Positions 24,655-33,446 are shown, counted from the first letter of the stretch. The stretch: 36,748 nt of DNA from DASSFG01 sp035547915 (GCA_035547915.1 DASZTS010000006.1:1-36748), one strand, 5' to 3'. The notes: a model not told the origin generated them from the sequence alone. Numbers and translations are program-made.

Positions 24655-25788
24655 TTGAAAACTTCGCTCGTATTCGCGATGACAGGCGCCTACGGGTTGT
24701 GCGGTGGAGTTGCGACAGCCAACAAAAACATCCTGCATGGCCTCGTGCGGCTCAGCGAGGATTATGATTATCCGTTGCGGGTGATCAGTTTGTCGGAGCT
24801 TGCCGGCGACCGACCCAGATGTCTTCCCGCTCACGTTCCTTTTCATGGCTGCGCTGGACGGAAGCATGTATTCGCGCGCGCATTGATGCGATGCGCCATT
24901 TCAAGACCCACGATCTGCTTCGATCACGTTACACTGGCACTTCCCGTCTTGCCTCTGGCGGCCACCGGCTTGGTTTCGACTGTAATCTTCGGCCACGGGT
25001 CGGAGGTGGGCCGCCGCATGAAGCGTACGAGCCGCTGGTCGCTACGAGTTGCCCGCAAGGTGCTGACAAATTCGAGCTTCACCCTACGGAACGTGCGTCG
25101 CCGGTTGGAGAGAGTGGATGGTGAGCCGTGCCCCTTGGGGCTTTCGCCCGATTTTGCCCTGAATTGCACGGTTCCAGATCCACCGGCTGAACCGATCGAG
25201 TTGGAGGCCGTCGATGGTCGCGTGCGACGTCTGGCGGGGCAAGTGCTGCTTTTGGTAGCGCGACTCGATCCAGCCGAAGGAGAAAAGGGGCATGCCGAGC
25301 TGATCACCACCTTGCCTGACTTGATTAGCGAATTTCCAAGTGTGCAATTGGTATTTCCCGGCCCCGGCGAGGGACGAAAACCGCTGGCGGAGTTGGCCCA
25401 TCGCCTCGGTGTCGCCGATGCCGTCTTTATGCCCGGCGGCGTCGCACCGGAGTTGCTTCAGAAGTTGTATAACGTCTGCTACGCCTTCGTCATGCCCAGC
25501 CGACAGGAGGGCTTTGGGCTGGTCTACCTCGAGGCAATGAACTACGCCAAGCCATGCGTGGGTTGCTTCGACGACGGTGCCGAGGAAGTGATCGTACCTG
25601 GCGAGACCGGTTGGCTGGTGCGCAATCCTACTCATGGTGCCGAATTACTGGAAATATTGAAGTCCTTGCTGAGCAATCCCGAGCGCGCAAGAGCATGCGG
25701 GCTCAATGGCTTTCGCCGCTTGCACGAACGCTTTACCTCGCAGCAGCACCAAGATCGCGTCATTGCGAGCCTCGAGCGAATCCTCTGA
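24655..25788 (+). CDS. GT4-type glycosyltransferase
   Basis: 377 residues from a TTG start 16 bases after the previous gene. The N-terminus TSLVFAMTGAYGLCGGVATA is a GT-B first strand with a glycine-rich loop. The second domain has VLLLVARLDPAEGEKGHAEL (about 199-218) and the donor site MPSRQEGFGLVYLEAMNYAK with EX7E (E-GFGLVYL-E, about 286-294). It closely follows the common bacterial GT4 plan, retaining mechanism, cytoplasmic face. The sugar specificity is unknown. Confidence 0.88.
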   Translation: MKTSLVFAMTGAYGLCGGVATANKNILHGLVRLSEDYDYPLRVISLSELAGDRPRCLPAHVPFHGCAGRKHVFARALMRCAISRPTICFDHVTLALPVLPLAATGLVSTVIFGHGSEVGRRMKRTSRWSLRVARKVLTNSSFTLRNVRRRLERVDGEPCPLGLSPDFALNCTVPDPPAEPIELEAVDGRVRRLAGQVLLLVARLDPAEGEKGHAELITTLPDLISEFPSVQLVFPGPGEGRKPLAELAHRLGVADAVFMPGGVAPELLQKLYNVCYAFVMPSRQEGFGLVYLEAMNYAKPCVGCFDDGAEEVIVPGETGWLVRNPTHGAELLEILKSLLSNPERARACGLNGFRRLHERFTSQQHQDRVIASLERIL

Positions 25789-25796
25789 CCTCCATC

Positions 25797-27095
25797 GTGC
25801 GACAATTCCGTGCGCGAGTCGCCGCTCGCTGGGTCAACGATCAGCATCGGTTCTACGCCGATCAGGGGGACTTAGCATCGTCTTCGGCGTGGCAGCTCAA
25901 TCGCTTCAATGACATATGGGCTTCGCTACGAGCAAATGTGCCGTTTTGGCAGGCATTCCACACGCAACGACGGCCGCCGGATCGCTTTACAAGTTGGGAA
26001 GAATTCAGCGCGGTGCTGCCCGTCCTTTCTCGCGCCGAGCTCCGTGCAGCCGGTCGCACGATATGCGATCCACAGCAGCCAATCTACGATTGGCGTTCGA
26101 CGGGAGGGTCCACCGGGGAGCCGTTGCGAATACCGGTCTGGAAGTCGGAACCGGCAGTCGCCGCTGAAGACCTGTGGTACGCGCGCAGTTGGTTCCAGGT
26201 GTCGCCGCGCGACAAGTTATTCATGATTTGGGGGCACAGCCATCTCTTGGGCCGTGGTTTTCGAGGATGGCTCAATGCGCGGCGGCGAACGTTCAACGAT
26301 TGGTTGCTGGGATACTACCGCTCGTCGGCATACGACCTCAGCGAAGGCGGCTTACGCGCAGCGGGCCGCGCATTGCTGCAATTCCGACCGAATTACGTTC
26401 TCGGTTACGCCGTGGCACTGGACCGATTCGCCCAGTACCATTCGGCCGAAAAAGCTGCGTTTCGTGCACTTGGCCTTAAAGCCGTTATCGCCACCGCAGA
26501 ATCGTTCCCTAGGGCAAGCAGCCGGGAGAGTCTGGCTGACCTCTTCGGCTGTCCGGTCGTAATGGAATATGGCGCGGTAGAGACGGGCCCACTTGCCCAC
26601 CAGCGACTCGATGGCTGCTACCAAGTGTTCTGGCGGCACTACTATGTAGAATCGATTCCCTTTCCACCTATGCCTGGGTCGCATCAGATTGTAGTTACCA
26701 GTCTGTACCCTCGCTGCCTCTCCCTAGTTCGCTATAAGTTGGGAGATCTGATCGAGGTTACTGAGCGAAGCTGCTCTCCGGCGCGCGAGTTCTTTGCGGT
26801 CGGCGGACGGTGCAACGACTTGGTTCATTTGCCCGATGGCCGGGTCGTGCATTCCGAGGCATTTACGCATGCCGTCAAGGAGTCGGCGATGGGGGCGTTC
26901 CAACTACGCGAGACCGAGGAAGGGATTCAACTGCGGTACACCGCTCCACGCTGTCTTTCGGACGAAGAACTAGCTCACATTCGCCACCGGCTCTCGCGTA
27001 TTTCACCGGAACTGGCGACAATCCGGCTCGAGCAGGTCGAGGTGTTGGAGAGCACTATCGCCGGAAAGACGCGGCGATACTGGCGGCAGTTATGA
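25797..27095 (+). CDS. CapK/PaaK-like adenylate-forming enzyme
   Basis: 432 residues using the GTG at 25797, eight bases after the previous stop; the frame is open much further upstream inside the preceding gene. Adenylation-domain motifs are present: phosphate loop STGGSTGEPLRIP (about 101-113), VMEYGAVETGPLAH (about 255-268), VRYKLGDLIEV (about 311-321) and a C-terminal lysine motif STIAGKTRRYWRQ (about 418-430). This is the phenylacetate-CoA-ligase-like CapK family often found in capsule loci. Known chemistry: ATP-dependent activation of a carboxylate as an acyl-adenylate. The acid is unknown; an acyl or amino-acyl decoration of the sugar chain is an inference. All core motifs look intact, so it is probably active. 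Confidence 0.88.
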   Translation: MRQFRARVAARWVNDQHRFYADQGDLASSSAWQLNRFNDIWASLRANVPFWQAFHTQRRPPDRFTSWEEFSAVLPVLSRAELRAAGRTICDPQQPIYDWRSTGGSTGEPLRIPVWKSEPAVAAEDLWYARSWFQVSPRDKLFMIWGHSHLLGRGFRGWLNARRRTFNDWLLGYYRSSAYDLSEGGLRAAGRALLQFRPNYVLGYAVALDRFAQYHSAEKAAFRALGLKAVIATAESFPRASSRESLADLFGCPVVMEYGAVETGPLAHQRLDGCYQVFWRHYYVESIPFPPMPGSHQIVVTSLYPRCLSLVRYKLGDLIEVTERSCSPAREFFAVGGRCNDLVHLPDGRVVHSEAFTHAVKESAMGAFQLRETEEGIQLRYTAPRCLSDEELAHIRHRLSRISPELATIRLEQVEVLESTIAGKTRRYWRQL

Positions 27096-28276
27096 CCCGC
27101 GGAATGCGCATCCTGCATGTGATTCCAGCCGTGGCCCCTCGTTACGGTGGTCCAAGCACCGCCATCGTGGCAATGTGCGACGCTCTCAATAGCATGCCAG
27201 GAATAACCGTGGAAGTCGCGGCCACCGATGCCGATGGAGCCAATCGATATCACCAAGCTGACTGGCCCTCGCAAAAGACAGAACTGCACCTGTTCCCAAT
27301 GGACGGTACCGAGCGAACGAAACGATCTTTAGCGCTTCGGACCTGGCTCGATCTCAACGCGTCGCGTTACGATGTGATCCACACTCATTCGTCGTGGAAT
27401 TTTCCGATCTATGCTGCGTCCCGCGCCGCGCGTAAACATCATAAGCCGCTCGTCTACCGGCCCTGCGGGATGCTCTCCGATTATACGTGGTCGAGGAACC
27501 GCGCCGCGAGGTTCGCCTACTGGCTGGCGCGCGAGCGGACCAATGTCGCGGCCGCGACGGCCTTCCATTGCACGAGCGAGGCTGAAGCCGACGAAGTTCG
27601 CCGCCACCGTGCGGCGCGAGGTGAAGTCTATGTGGTTCCCAATGCGATTGACGCCGCCACTTGGCAGGTGCCTGTGCGCAAAGATGTTTTACGCGAGCGT
27701 TGCGGACCGGCGGCGGCTGGTAAGCCGATCGTTCTATTTCTGTCGCGGTTGCATCCCAAAAAGGGGCTAACGGATCTCTTGTTGCCGGCCCTGGCCAAAA
27801 TGACAGTTCCGGTCTTTCTGGCGATTGTGGGTGGTCCCGACGACCATGCCCAGGGCTACGAACATTGCGTGCGCGAGGCGATCGAGCGGCTCGGCCAAGC
27901 CGGGCACGTGGCGCTATTGGGGCCGATTTCGTCCGAGGAGCGCTGGGCAATGTTCGATGATGCGGACCTGTTCGTTTTGCCGAGTCATTCGGAGAACTTT
28001 GGCATCGTCGTGGCCGAGGCGATGGCTCGCGGATGTCCCGTGGTAATTACTGAGGGGGTGCAAGTCCGAGACCAGGTTCTCGCCGCCAAGGCTGGCGAGG
28101 TCGTGCCGTTCGACGTCGGTGAGTGGGCGGCAACGCTCGACAGTTGGCTAGCCGATTCGCCGCGCCGCTGCCGTGCCGGAACCGCTGGCCGGCTTTACGC
28201 TCAGGAACATTTCAACTGGCATCGAACGGCCGAGCGTTTGGCTGAAGTGTACCGCCGGGTTAGCAACGTGTTATGA
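27092..28276 (+). CDS. GT4-type glycosyltransferase
   Basis: 394 residues using the ATG at 27092, which overlaps the previous stop (ATGA). The N-terminal MRILHVIPAVAPRYGGPSTA is the classic GT4 entry with the GGPS loop. DVIHTHSSWNFPIY (about 91-104) and VVPNAIDAATW (about 181-191) are typical acceptor-domain and linker features. The second domain has IVLFLSRLHPKKGLTDLLLP (about 213-232) and PSHSENFGIVVAEAMARGCP with EX7E (E-NFGIVVA-E). It resembles many EPS-locus transferases; donor and linkage are unknown. The downstream methyltransferase start overlaps its stop. Confidence 0.92.
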   Translation: MTRGMRILHVIPAVAPRYGGPSTAIVAMCDALNSMPGITVEVAATDADGANRYHQADWPSQKTELHLFPMDGTERTKRSLALRTWLDLNASRYDVIHTHSSWNFPIYAASRAARKHHKPLVYRPCGMLSDYTWSRNRAARFAYWLARERTNVAAATAFHCTSEAEADEVRRHRAARGEVYVVPNAIDAATWQVPVRKDVLRERCGPAAAGKPIVLFLSRLHPKKGLTDLLLPALAKMTVPVFLAIVGGPDDHAQGYEHCVREAIERLGQAGHVALLGPISSEERWAMFDDADLFVLPSHSENFGIVVAEAMARGCPVVITEGVQVRDQVLAAKAGEVVPFDVGEWAATLDSWLADSPRRCRAGTAGRLYAQEHFNWHRTAERLAEVYRRVSNVL

Positions 28277-29199
28277 AACAAATCTTGAAAGCCCTGGTGA
28301 AGTCGGGGATGCGCCGTACGTTTGTGCTGGGCCAGCGCATAGGCGTCGACGTGTTGCCACGGCACTTCTATTCGGAGATCCCGGATATCGGCAATCTGCG
28401 GAAAACCCGCCATTGGCGGAAGCCATTTCCGATGACCGGCGTGAGCGGCGCCGATTGTCAAGAGCAGTTGGCGTTTGTGCGTGCCACATGTCCCACGCCG
28501 CTCGTCACGCGGCTCCGTGACTTCAACGTCCATGAACAGGCTTGCCGCCGCAATGCCGAGGCCGGGTTCGGTCCCGTCGAAGCCGAGTTCTTGTTCTGCT
28601 TCGTGACTACCTATCGGCCGCCACGCATCGTGCAGATCGGCTGCGGGGTCTCGACCGCCGTCTGTTTATTGGCAGCCAAGGAAGCAGGCTATAAGCCGGA
28701 AATCATTTGCATCGAACCCTATCCCAATGGATTTCTGCGAGAGATTGAGCGCAACGGCGAGATTCGGCTGATCGAGAAGAAAGTCGAAGAAGCAGACTTC
28801 GACGTAACTGGCGAACTAGGGGCGGGCGATCTCTTTTTCGTCGATTCTACACATACGCTCGGCCCTGCGGGCGAGGTCACCAGAATCATTCTTGAGTTGC
28901 TTCCCGTCCTGCCGGCGGGAGTGTGGGTCCATTTCCACGACGTGATGTTCCCTTACGATTACCCGCGGCGGCTGTTATCAAGCGAATTGTTCTTCGGACA
29001 CGAAAGCGCCCTGCTGCTGGCTTTCTTGACCTATAACTGTCGTTTCAAAATCGCCGTGTCGCTTTCCATGTTGCATTACGCGTGCCCCGGTGAGCTACGA
29101 CTCCTGCTCCCCAACTACTGCCCCGCGGAAAATGATCAAGGGCTTCAAACGGTACCTGGGCATTTTCCTTCATCGACCTATTTGAAGGCACTGGCATAA
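28273..29199 (+). CDS. class I SAM methyltransferase-like protein (Methyltransf_24 type), paralogue of 15803
   Basis: 308 residues; ATG overlaps the preceding stop (ATGA). Motif I IVQIGCGVSTAVCLL (about 119-133), then ICIEPYPNGFL (about 151-161), LFFVDSTHTLGPAGEV (about 187-202) and WVHFHDVMFPYDYPRR (about 217-232). The HxHDVxxPYDYP block and spacing are shared with the protein at 15803. The invariant aspartate/histidine set suggests a metal-assisted transfer, as in other Methyltransf_24 members, but this is not established for the family. Probably a sugar-modifying methyltransferase. Confidence 0.8.
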   Translation: MKQILKALVKSGMRRTFVLGQRIGVDVLPRHFYSEIPDIGNLRKTRHWRKPFPMTGVSGADCQEQLAFVRATCPTPLVTRLRDFNVHEQACRRNAEAGFGPVEAEFLFCFVTTYRPPRIVQIGCGVSTAVCLLAAKEAGYKPEIICIEPYPNGFLREIERNGEIRLIEKKVEEADFDVTGELGAGDLFFVDSTHTLGPAGEVTRIILELLPVLPAGVWVHFHDVMFPYDYPRRLLSSELFFGHESALLLAFLTYNCRFKIAVSLSMLHYACPGELRLLLPNYCPAENDQGLQTVPGHFPSSTYLKALA

Positions 29200-29205
29200 C
29201 CGGTC

Positions 29206-30591
29206 GTGCCGCTCCACGAGGTAAATGGAATGGGACGTAGTTCGGTTGATGCCGCCTTGAACGGCACCGCACGGCCCACACCTTTGCGTGTGTGCGTCGT
29301 CGCAGGCCGCCACTTGGCGACGTGCCCGCGCATGCTAAAGGCGGCCGACGCCTTACATTTGGCGCGATACCAGGTGCGAGTCGTGAGCACCCGCTCGACG
29401 GATTGGGCCACGACCGCTGACGAAGACGTACGTCGAACGCGGAACTGGCCCTGGAGCGTCGTTGATTACCATCGAACAAGTGCCTGGTCACGCTATGTCT
29501 GGAGCGGGCTCCGTTACCATGCTGCACGGCGTATCGCGAAGGCGTTCGGCGCCGGATCTGGACCGTTTCCTCTTCTCACCCGGGCATACGCCCGCATTAG
29601 TCCTGAATTAGTCAACGCGATCGCTGCCCAACGGTGCGACTTGGTGTATGGAGGTCAGACTGGCGCTTTGGCGGCTGTGGCAGTGGCGGCGCGCCGCCTC
29701 GGAATTCCTTATGCTCTCGATCTAGAGGACTTCCACAGCGCGGAGATGGACGATGGACCTGGCAGCCGCTTCACCCATACCTTGGCCGAACAAATTGAAC
29801 GCAGGATCCTCCCCGGAGCTTGCTTCCTGACCGCCGGCAGTGCTGCGATCGCCGATGCCTATACCGAGAAATACGGTGTACGTCCGATCCCGATCAATAA
29901 CACGTTTCCGTTGCCGTCGTGTGCTCCGGAAATCTCCGTATCCGCCGGATCCGAATTGAAGTTGTACTGGTTCAGCCAAACTATTGGGCCAGGCAGAGGG
30001 TTGGAGGACGCTATCCGCGCTATGGGGCTTGCCCATATCCCTGGACAGTTACATCTGCGCGGTGAATCGACCGATGGGTATCTCGCTACCCTTCAGCGCC
30101 TCGCGGCTGATTGCGCGCCGGGTTTGACAGTTGTCGCGCACGAACCAAGTCCGCCCGACTCAATGGTCGACATGTGCCGCGGCTACGACATCGGACTCTG
30201 CCTAGAGCAGACGCACGTATTCAACCGCACGATCTGTCTTACCAACAAGGCATTCACATACATGCTCGGTGGGTTAGCCTTGGTGCTGACGGATACGCCA
30301 GGGCAGCGTCCCATAGTCGATGACCTGGCGCCACACGTGATTGCATATCCGCCCGGCGACCTGACCGCGTTGGCGACCGGCTTGAAGTCGTGGGCCACCA
30401 ATCGTGATAAACTTCTACAAGCCAAGGTTGCTGCCTGGCAGGCCGCCCAGCGACGCTGGCATTGGGAGCATTCGCTGGAGCGAGGGGCCCTATTGGATGC
30501 GGTTGCCGGGGCCATCGGTTTGCCGACCAACCCGAAGGGGACTGCCGCTATGGCGGAGAAAGTCTCATCTCTCACGTGCAAAATACCATGA
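29206..30591 (+). CDS. GT4-type glycosyltransferase
   Basis: 461 residues from a GTG at 29206; the in-frame ATG at 29230 is an equally good start. The GT-B core starts at LRVCVVAGRHLATCPRMLKA, with YALDLEDFHSAEMDD (about 168-182) and LKLYWFSQTIGPGRGLEDAI (about 251-270) in the second domain, then HLRGESTDGYL. The donor region is NRTICLTNKAFTYMLGGLAL rather than a standard EX7E site, so it belongs to a divergent GT4 subgroup. The C-terminal tail (~40 residues) is poorly conserved in appearance. Its stop overlaps the acyltransferase start. Confidence 0.8.
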   Translation: MPLHEVNGMGRSSVDAALNGTARPTPLRVCVVAGRHLATCPRMLKAADALHLARYQVRVVSTRSTDWATTADEDVRRTRNWPWSVVDYHRTSAWSRYVWSGLRYHAARRIAKAFGAGSGPFPLLTRAYARISPELVNAIAAQRCDLVYGGQTGALAAVAVAARRLGIPYALDLEDFHSAEMDDGPGSRFTHTLAEQIERRILPGACFLTAGSAAIADAYTEKYGVRPIPINNTFPLPSCAPEISVSAGSELKLYWFSQTIGPGRGLEDAIRAMGLAHIPGQLHLRGESTDGYLATLQRLAADCAPGLTVVAHEPSPPDSMVDMCRGYDIGLCLEQTHVFNRTICLTNKAFTYMLGGLALVLTDTPGQRPIVDDLAPHVIAYPPGDLTALATGLKSWATNRDKLLQAKVAAWQAAQRRWHWEHSLERGALLDAVAGAIGLPTNPKGTAAMAEKVSSLTCKIP

Positions 30592-31646
30592 AACACGTCA
30601 AGGGCATCGACTCAATCAGGTGCGTGGCGGCGCTGTGGGTTGTCTTTGGGCATGGGAACCGGTTTCCATTGACCTATGGAATTGATAAAGGGCATTGGCT
30701 GGGTCGAATCATCAGCGGCATCTACGGCAACTTATTCTGTGGATCCGCCGCCGTAATCGTATTTTTCCTTATTTCGGGTTTCGTGATCCACTACCCCTAC
30801 ATCACTGGAAAGACTTTTGTCGCCAGTGAATTCTTTTTGAGGCGCTATCTGCGAATTGGGTTTCCATTAATCGTGGCGATCCCTCTTGCGCGCTGGGTGG
30901 GAATTAAACTGTCACTGTTCAGCGAAAGCATCTTATGGAGCTTGTTTGCCGAACTCGTCTACTATTCTCTATACCCGGCGATCAGATGGGCTGTGAAACG
31001 AACGGGTTGGAGAATTATGTTGGCCGGTGCCTACGCCGCCTCGGTGTGTGTCATTCTCACGGCGCCAACGGCTTCGGCGTATCCATCCTACGGTACGTCC
31101 TTGAATTGGCTGCTCGGCCTGCCCTGCTGGCTGCTGGGTTGCCTTCTCGCTGAAAGTTGGTCCACCGAGGGCCGGGGCGAGGTTTCTCCGATTTCAACTA
31201 CAGAGATCTACAGTTGGCGACTCACGGCATGGGCGCTTACCTGGGCCTGCAGCGCCCTGCGATTTCATTCCCCTATCGGGCTTCCGTGGACGCTGAACCT
31301 GTTCGCTATCTTCGCCTTCTTTTGGTTAAAGAAAGAGATTGCTTACTACAATACCACGAATAGACTTCCGAGCCGATTACTTGAATGGATGGGGGCGTGG
31401 AGTTATTCATTGTATCTAACGCACAATTTGAGCCGGCGGCTACTGGTAAATTACATTGGAGCCCCGAACCTGGGAGTATTCCTCAACTGGTTGGTTCTGA
31501 TGTCGTTCATGCTCTGCTTCGCGTACCTGTTCTTCCTTCTCTTCGAGAAAACAAGCCACTTGCTGGCAAGATCGCTTGCGCAGCGGTTGCGACGGCCGCA
31601 AGCATCGCACTCTGCCCCGATCATCGGCCAAATTGATGCCGCGTAA
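30588..31646 (+). CDS. acyltransferase 3 (OafA/YrhL-type) membrane O-acyltransferase
   Basis: 352 residues using the ATG at 30588 overlapping the preceding stop (ATGA). The start IDSIRCVAALWVVFGHGNRF carries the catalytic-type histidine in the first helix. FFLISGFVIHYPY (about 60-72) and FFLRRYLRIGFPLIVAIPLA (about 82-101) follow the family pattern (FF-x-SGF then R-RxxRI.P). About 10 membrane helices are predicted. These proteins move acetyl or succinyl groups across the membrane onto sugar hydroxyls. It closes the continuous block begun at 11153; the following 187 bases are gene-free and contain a possible promoter. Confidence 0.9.
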   Translation: MKHVKGIDSIRCVAALWVVFGHGNRFPLTYGIDKGHWLGRIISGIYGNLFCGSAAVIVFFLISGFVIHYPYITGKTFVASEFFLRRYLRIGFPLIVAIPLARWVGIKLSLFSESILWSLFAELVYYSLYPAIRWAVKRTGWRIMLAGAYAASVCVILTAPTASAYPSYGTSLNWLLGLPCWLLGCLLAESWSTEGRGEVSPISTTEIYSWRLTAWALTWACSALRFHSPIGLPWTLNLFAIFAFFWLKKEIAYYNTTNRLPSRLLEWMGAWSYSLYLTHNLSRRLLVNYIGAPNLGVFLNWLVLMSFMLCFAYLFFLLFEKTSHLLARSLAQRLRRPQASHSAPIIGQIDAA

Positions 31647-31727
31647 CGTGGAACCAACTACCACAAGTCATGCCCATGATTCTCGGTTACGACGGTCCCC
31701 TAATATCGGCCGCGTGTTCGGAAAAGT

Positions 31728-31762
31728 TATAATGACAAGAGGAAGGTCTCGTACTCGAGACG
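31728..31762 (+). promoter_or_regulatory. candidate -10 box and leader hairpin before the methyltransferase at 31834
   Basis: A perfect TATAAT (31728-31733) has no good -35 at 16-18 bases upstream. Just downstream, GTCTCG-TACT-CGAGAC (31746-31761) is a perfect six-pair stem with a four-base loop. If the box is used, the hairpin would sit near the 5' end of the transcript. This could give the last three genes their own promoter. The evidence is only the -10 match and the hairpin. Confidence 0.35.
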
Positions 31763-31833
31763 TTCAGCAGCGGCGATGCGCCCAGCGACAGTCAACAGCC
31801 TGGCGCGATAGCGAGAACCGCCGACCATAAGTT

Positions 31834-32472
31834 ATGAATTCCGCCGACTACACCGAATACGAATATCGCGACGCAACCGCGGGACACATGCACCGGCGGT
31901 TCATGTCGCACATCATGCGATTCGCTGAACCGCTGGAGCCGCAAACACGTGTTCTCGACGTCGGGTGCGGCAATGGTTCTGCCTGTGGCCAGTTCCTCCG
32001 TCGCGGCTGCAAGGTGGTTGGGATCGATTTGAGTCGTTCGGGTATCGAAATCGCGAGAAAGGCGCACCCGGATGGGCGCTTTGAGGTTATGGCGGCCGAC
32101 GAGCAGTTGCTCGCCAACCTTGACGAGGCACCTTTCGACCTCATAATCAGCACCGAAGTTGTCGAGCATCTGTACGCGCCTCGGCGGTATGCACGTGGGT
32201 GTTTTGCCGCCTTGAAGCCAGGGGGACGGTTCATTTGCACCACCCCCTACCACGGCTATATCAAGAATCTGGCGATCTCGCTTGCCGGCAAGTGGGACAC
32301 TCACGCGAACCCGCTCTGGGATGGTGGGCATATTAAGCTCTGGAGCCCTCGTACGCTTACAGCCTTGCTCACCGAAGTCGGCTTCGAGGATGTCCGATTC
32401 TGCGGCGTCGGTCGGTTGCCGGGGCTCTGGATGACGATGGTGGCCTGCTGTTACAAGCCCAAGCAGCCCTAA
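31834..32472 (+). CDS. class I SAM-dependent methyltransferase (UbiG/Methyltransf type)
   Basis: 212 residues, ATG start. Motif I VLDVGCGNGSACGQFLRRG (about 41-59), VVGIDLSRSGIEIARKA (about 62-78), FDLIISTEVVEHLYAPR (motif II region, about 102-118), LKPGGRFICTTPYHGY (about 129-144). A short, single-domain enzyme like those that methylate small molecules or sugars in polysaccharide loci. It is separated from the main block by a 187-base gap with a possible promoter and is followed after 16 bases by the GT2. Confidence 0.9.
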   Translation: MNSADYTEYEYRDATAGHMHRRFMSHIMRFAEPLEPQTRVLDVGCGNGSACGQFLRRGCKVVGIDLSRSGIEIARKAHPDGRFEVMAADEQLLANLDEAPFDLIISTEVVEHLYAPRRYARGCFAALKPGGRFICTTPYHGYIKNLAISLAGKWDTHANPLWDGGHIKLWSPRTLTALLTEVGFEDVRFCGVGRLPGLWMTMVACCYKPKQP

Positions 32473-32488
32473 TGCGTGCTTCTAAAAA

Positions 32489-33280
32489 TTGTTATCGCAA
32501 ATCACTCCGCTGATCCTCACTTATAATGAGGCGCCCAATATCGAGCGAGCGCTCGAAAAGCTGCGCTGGGCCGAGGAAGTTGTCGTGCTCGACAGCTTCA
32601 GCAGCGACGAGACGGAGAACATTGCCCGCAGCTTTGCTAATGTCGTTTTTGCTCAACGGCACTTCGATAGTTTCGCCGCTCAGTGCAATTTTGGGCTAGA
32701 GCGAATCAAGACCGAGTGGGTTCTTTCGATGGATGCCGATTATATTGTCACCGACCCGTTTCAGGACGAGATCTCCAAGCTCTCCAGCGAGTCAGGCGTC
32801 GCCGCGTATTTTGCCCGCTTTCGTTATTGTATCGCCGGTCACCCTCTCCACGGCACGCTCTATCCGCCACGGCCGGTGCTGTTTAGAAAATCCAATGGCC
32901 GCTATGTTCAAGACGGGCACGCTCACAAGCTCGTCTTCGATGGGCCCTCTCGGTTCCTACAGGGCCACCTGCTGCACGACGACCGTAAGCCGCTCTCTCG
33001 TTGGTTGGATTCGCAGCGCGCTTATGCCAGGCTCGAGGCCGACAAGCTCTTAGCACATCCTGTGAAAGCGCGATCGTTGGCCGACCGCTTGCGGTGTTTA
33101 ATCTGGCCGGCAGCTCCGGCGGCCTTCGTCTATACGCTGTTAGTAAAAGGCTGCCTATTCGATGGCTGGCCCGGCTGGTATTACACGCTCCAACGGACTT
33201 ATGCGGAACTGCTTCTATCACTAGAGCTTCTCGATCGCAAGGTGAGTGGCCGCGAAGCGGCTCAACTGACCGCTAAGTAA
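32489..33280 (+). CDS. GT2-family glycosyltransferase
   Basis: 263 residues from a TTG start. GT-A fold: ITPLILTYNEAPNIERALEK (about 5-24), VVVLDSFSSDETENIA (about 31-46), and the metal-binding DxD-like site WVLSMDADYIV (about 77-87). The later HAHKLVFDGPSRFLQGHLLH (about 144-163) resembles WaaE/KdtX-type LPS-core transferases. It is the only GT2 in the window. Its last codon and stop (AAG TAA, 33275-33280) fall at the right end of an inserted IS200-like miniature element, so the original C-terminus may have been longer or different. Confidence 0.88.
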   Translation: MLSQITPLILTYNEAPNIERALEKLRWAEEVVVLDSFSSDETENIARSFANVVFAQRHFDSFAAQCNFGLERIKTEWVLSMDADYIVTDPFQDEISKLSSESGVAAYFARFRYCIAGHPLHGTLYPPRPVLFRKSNGRYVQDGHAHKLVFDGPSRFLQGHLLHDDRKPLSRWLDSQRAYARLEADKLLAHPVKARSLADRLRCLIWPAAPAAFVYTLLVKGCLFDGWPGWYYTLQRTYAELLLSLELLDRKVSGREAAQLTAK

Positions 33281-33446
33281 TCGACCATGCCCACCGCGCG
33301 TGGCGTTGGGGATGAAACTAATGTACTGCTTGCACTCCCATCGGACGTCCGGCAACGACTCAAACTTTTCATACGCTCTTTCTCCGAGCCCGGCACGGCT
33401 CATGCAAGAAGGAGCATATTCTATTTGTCCTCAAACCATCGCTCGC
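33276..33446 (-). mobile_element. miniature IS200-like element, copy B (internally deleted)
   Basis: About 171 bases, inverted relative to copy A (10880-11093). On the minus strand it starts AGCGAGCGATGG, then AAATAGAATATGCTCC and a perfect left hairpin GAGCC-GTGCCG-GGCTC. It continues into a TnpA-like frame with KFESLPDVRWECKQYISFIP, matching the N-terminus of IS200-type TnpA (family pattern 'SLSHTRWDCKYHVVFIPK'). Only about 20 codons of TnpA remain before the right-end hairpin GCCACGCGCGGTGGGC, followed by ATGGTCGATTACT. It lacks the HUH and catalytic Tyr regions, so it could only move with TnpA supplied elsewhere. It occupies the gap between the GT2 and carbamoyltransferase genes. Confidence 0.72.

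Noticed and set aside
25554..25796. Upstream extension of the CapK-like frame
   Set aside because: It lies within the preceding GT4 gene in another frame, and the translation is basic and low in complexity.
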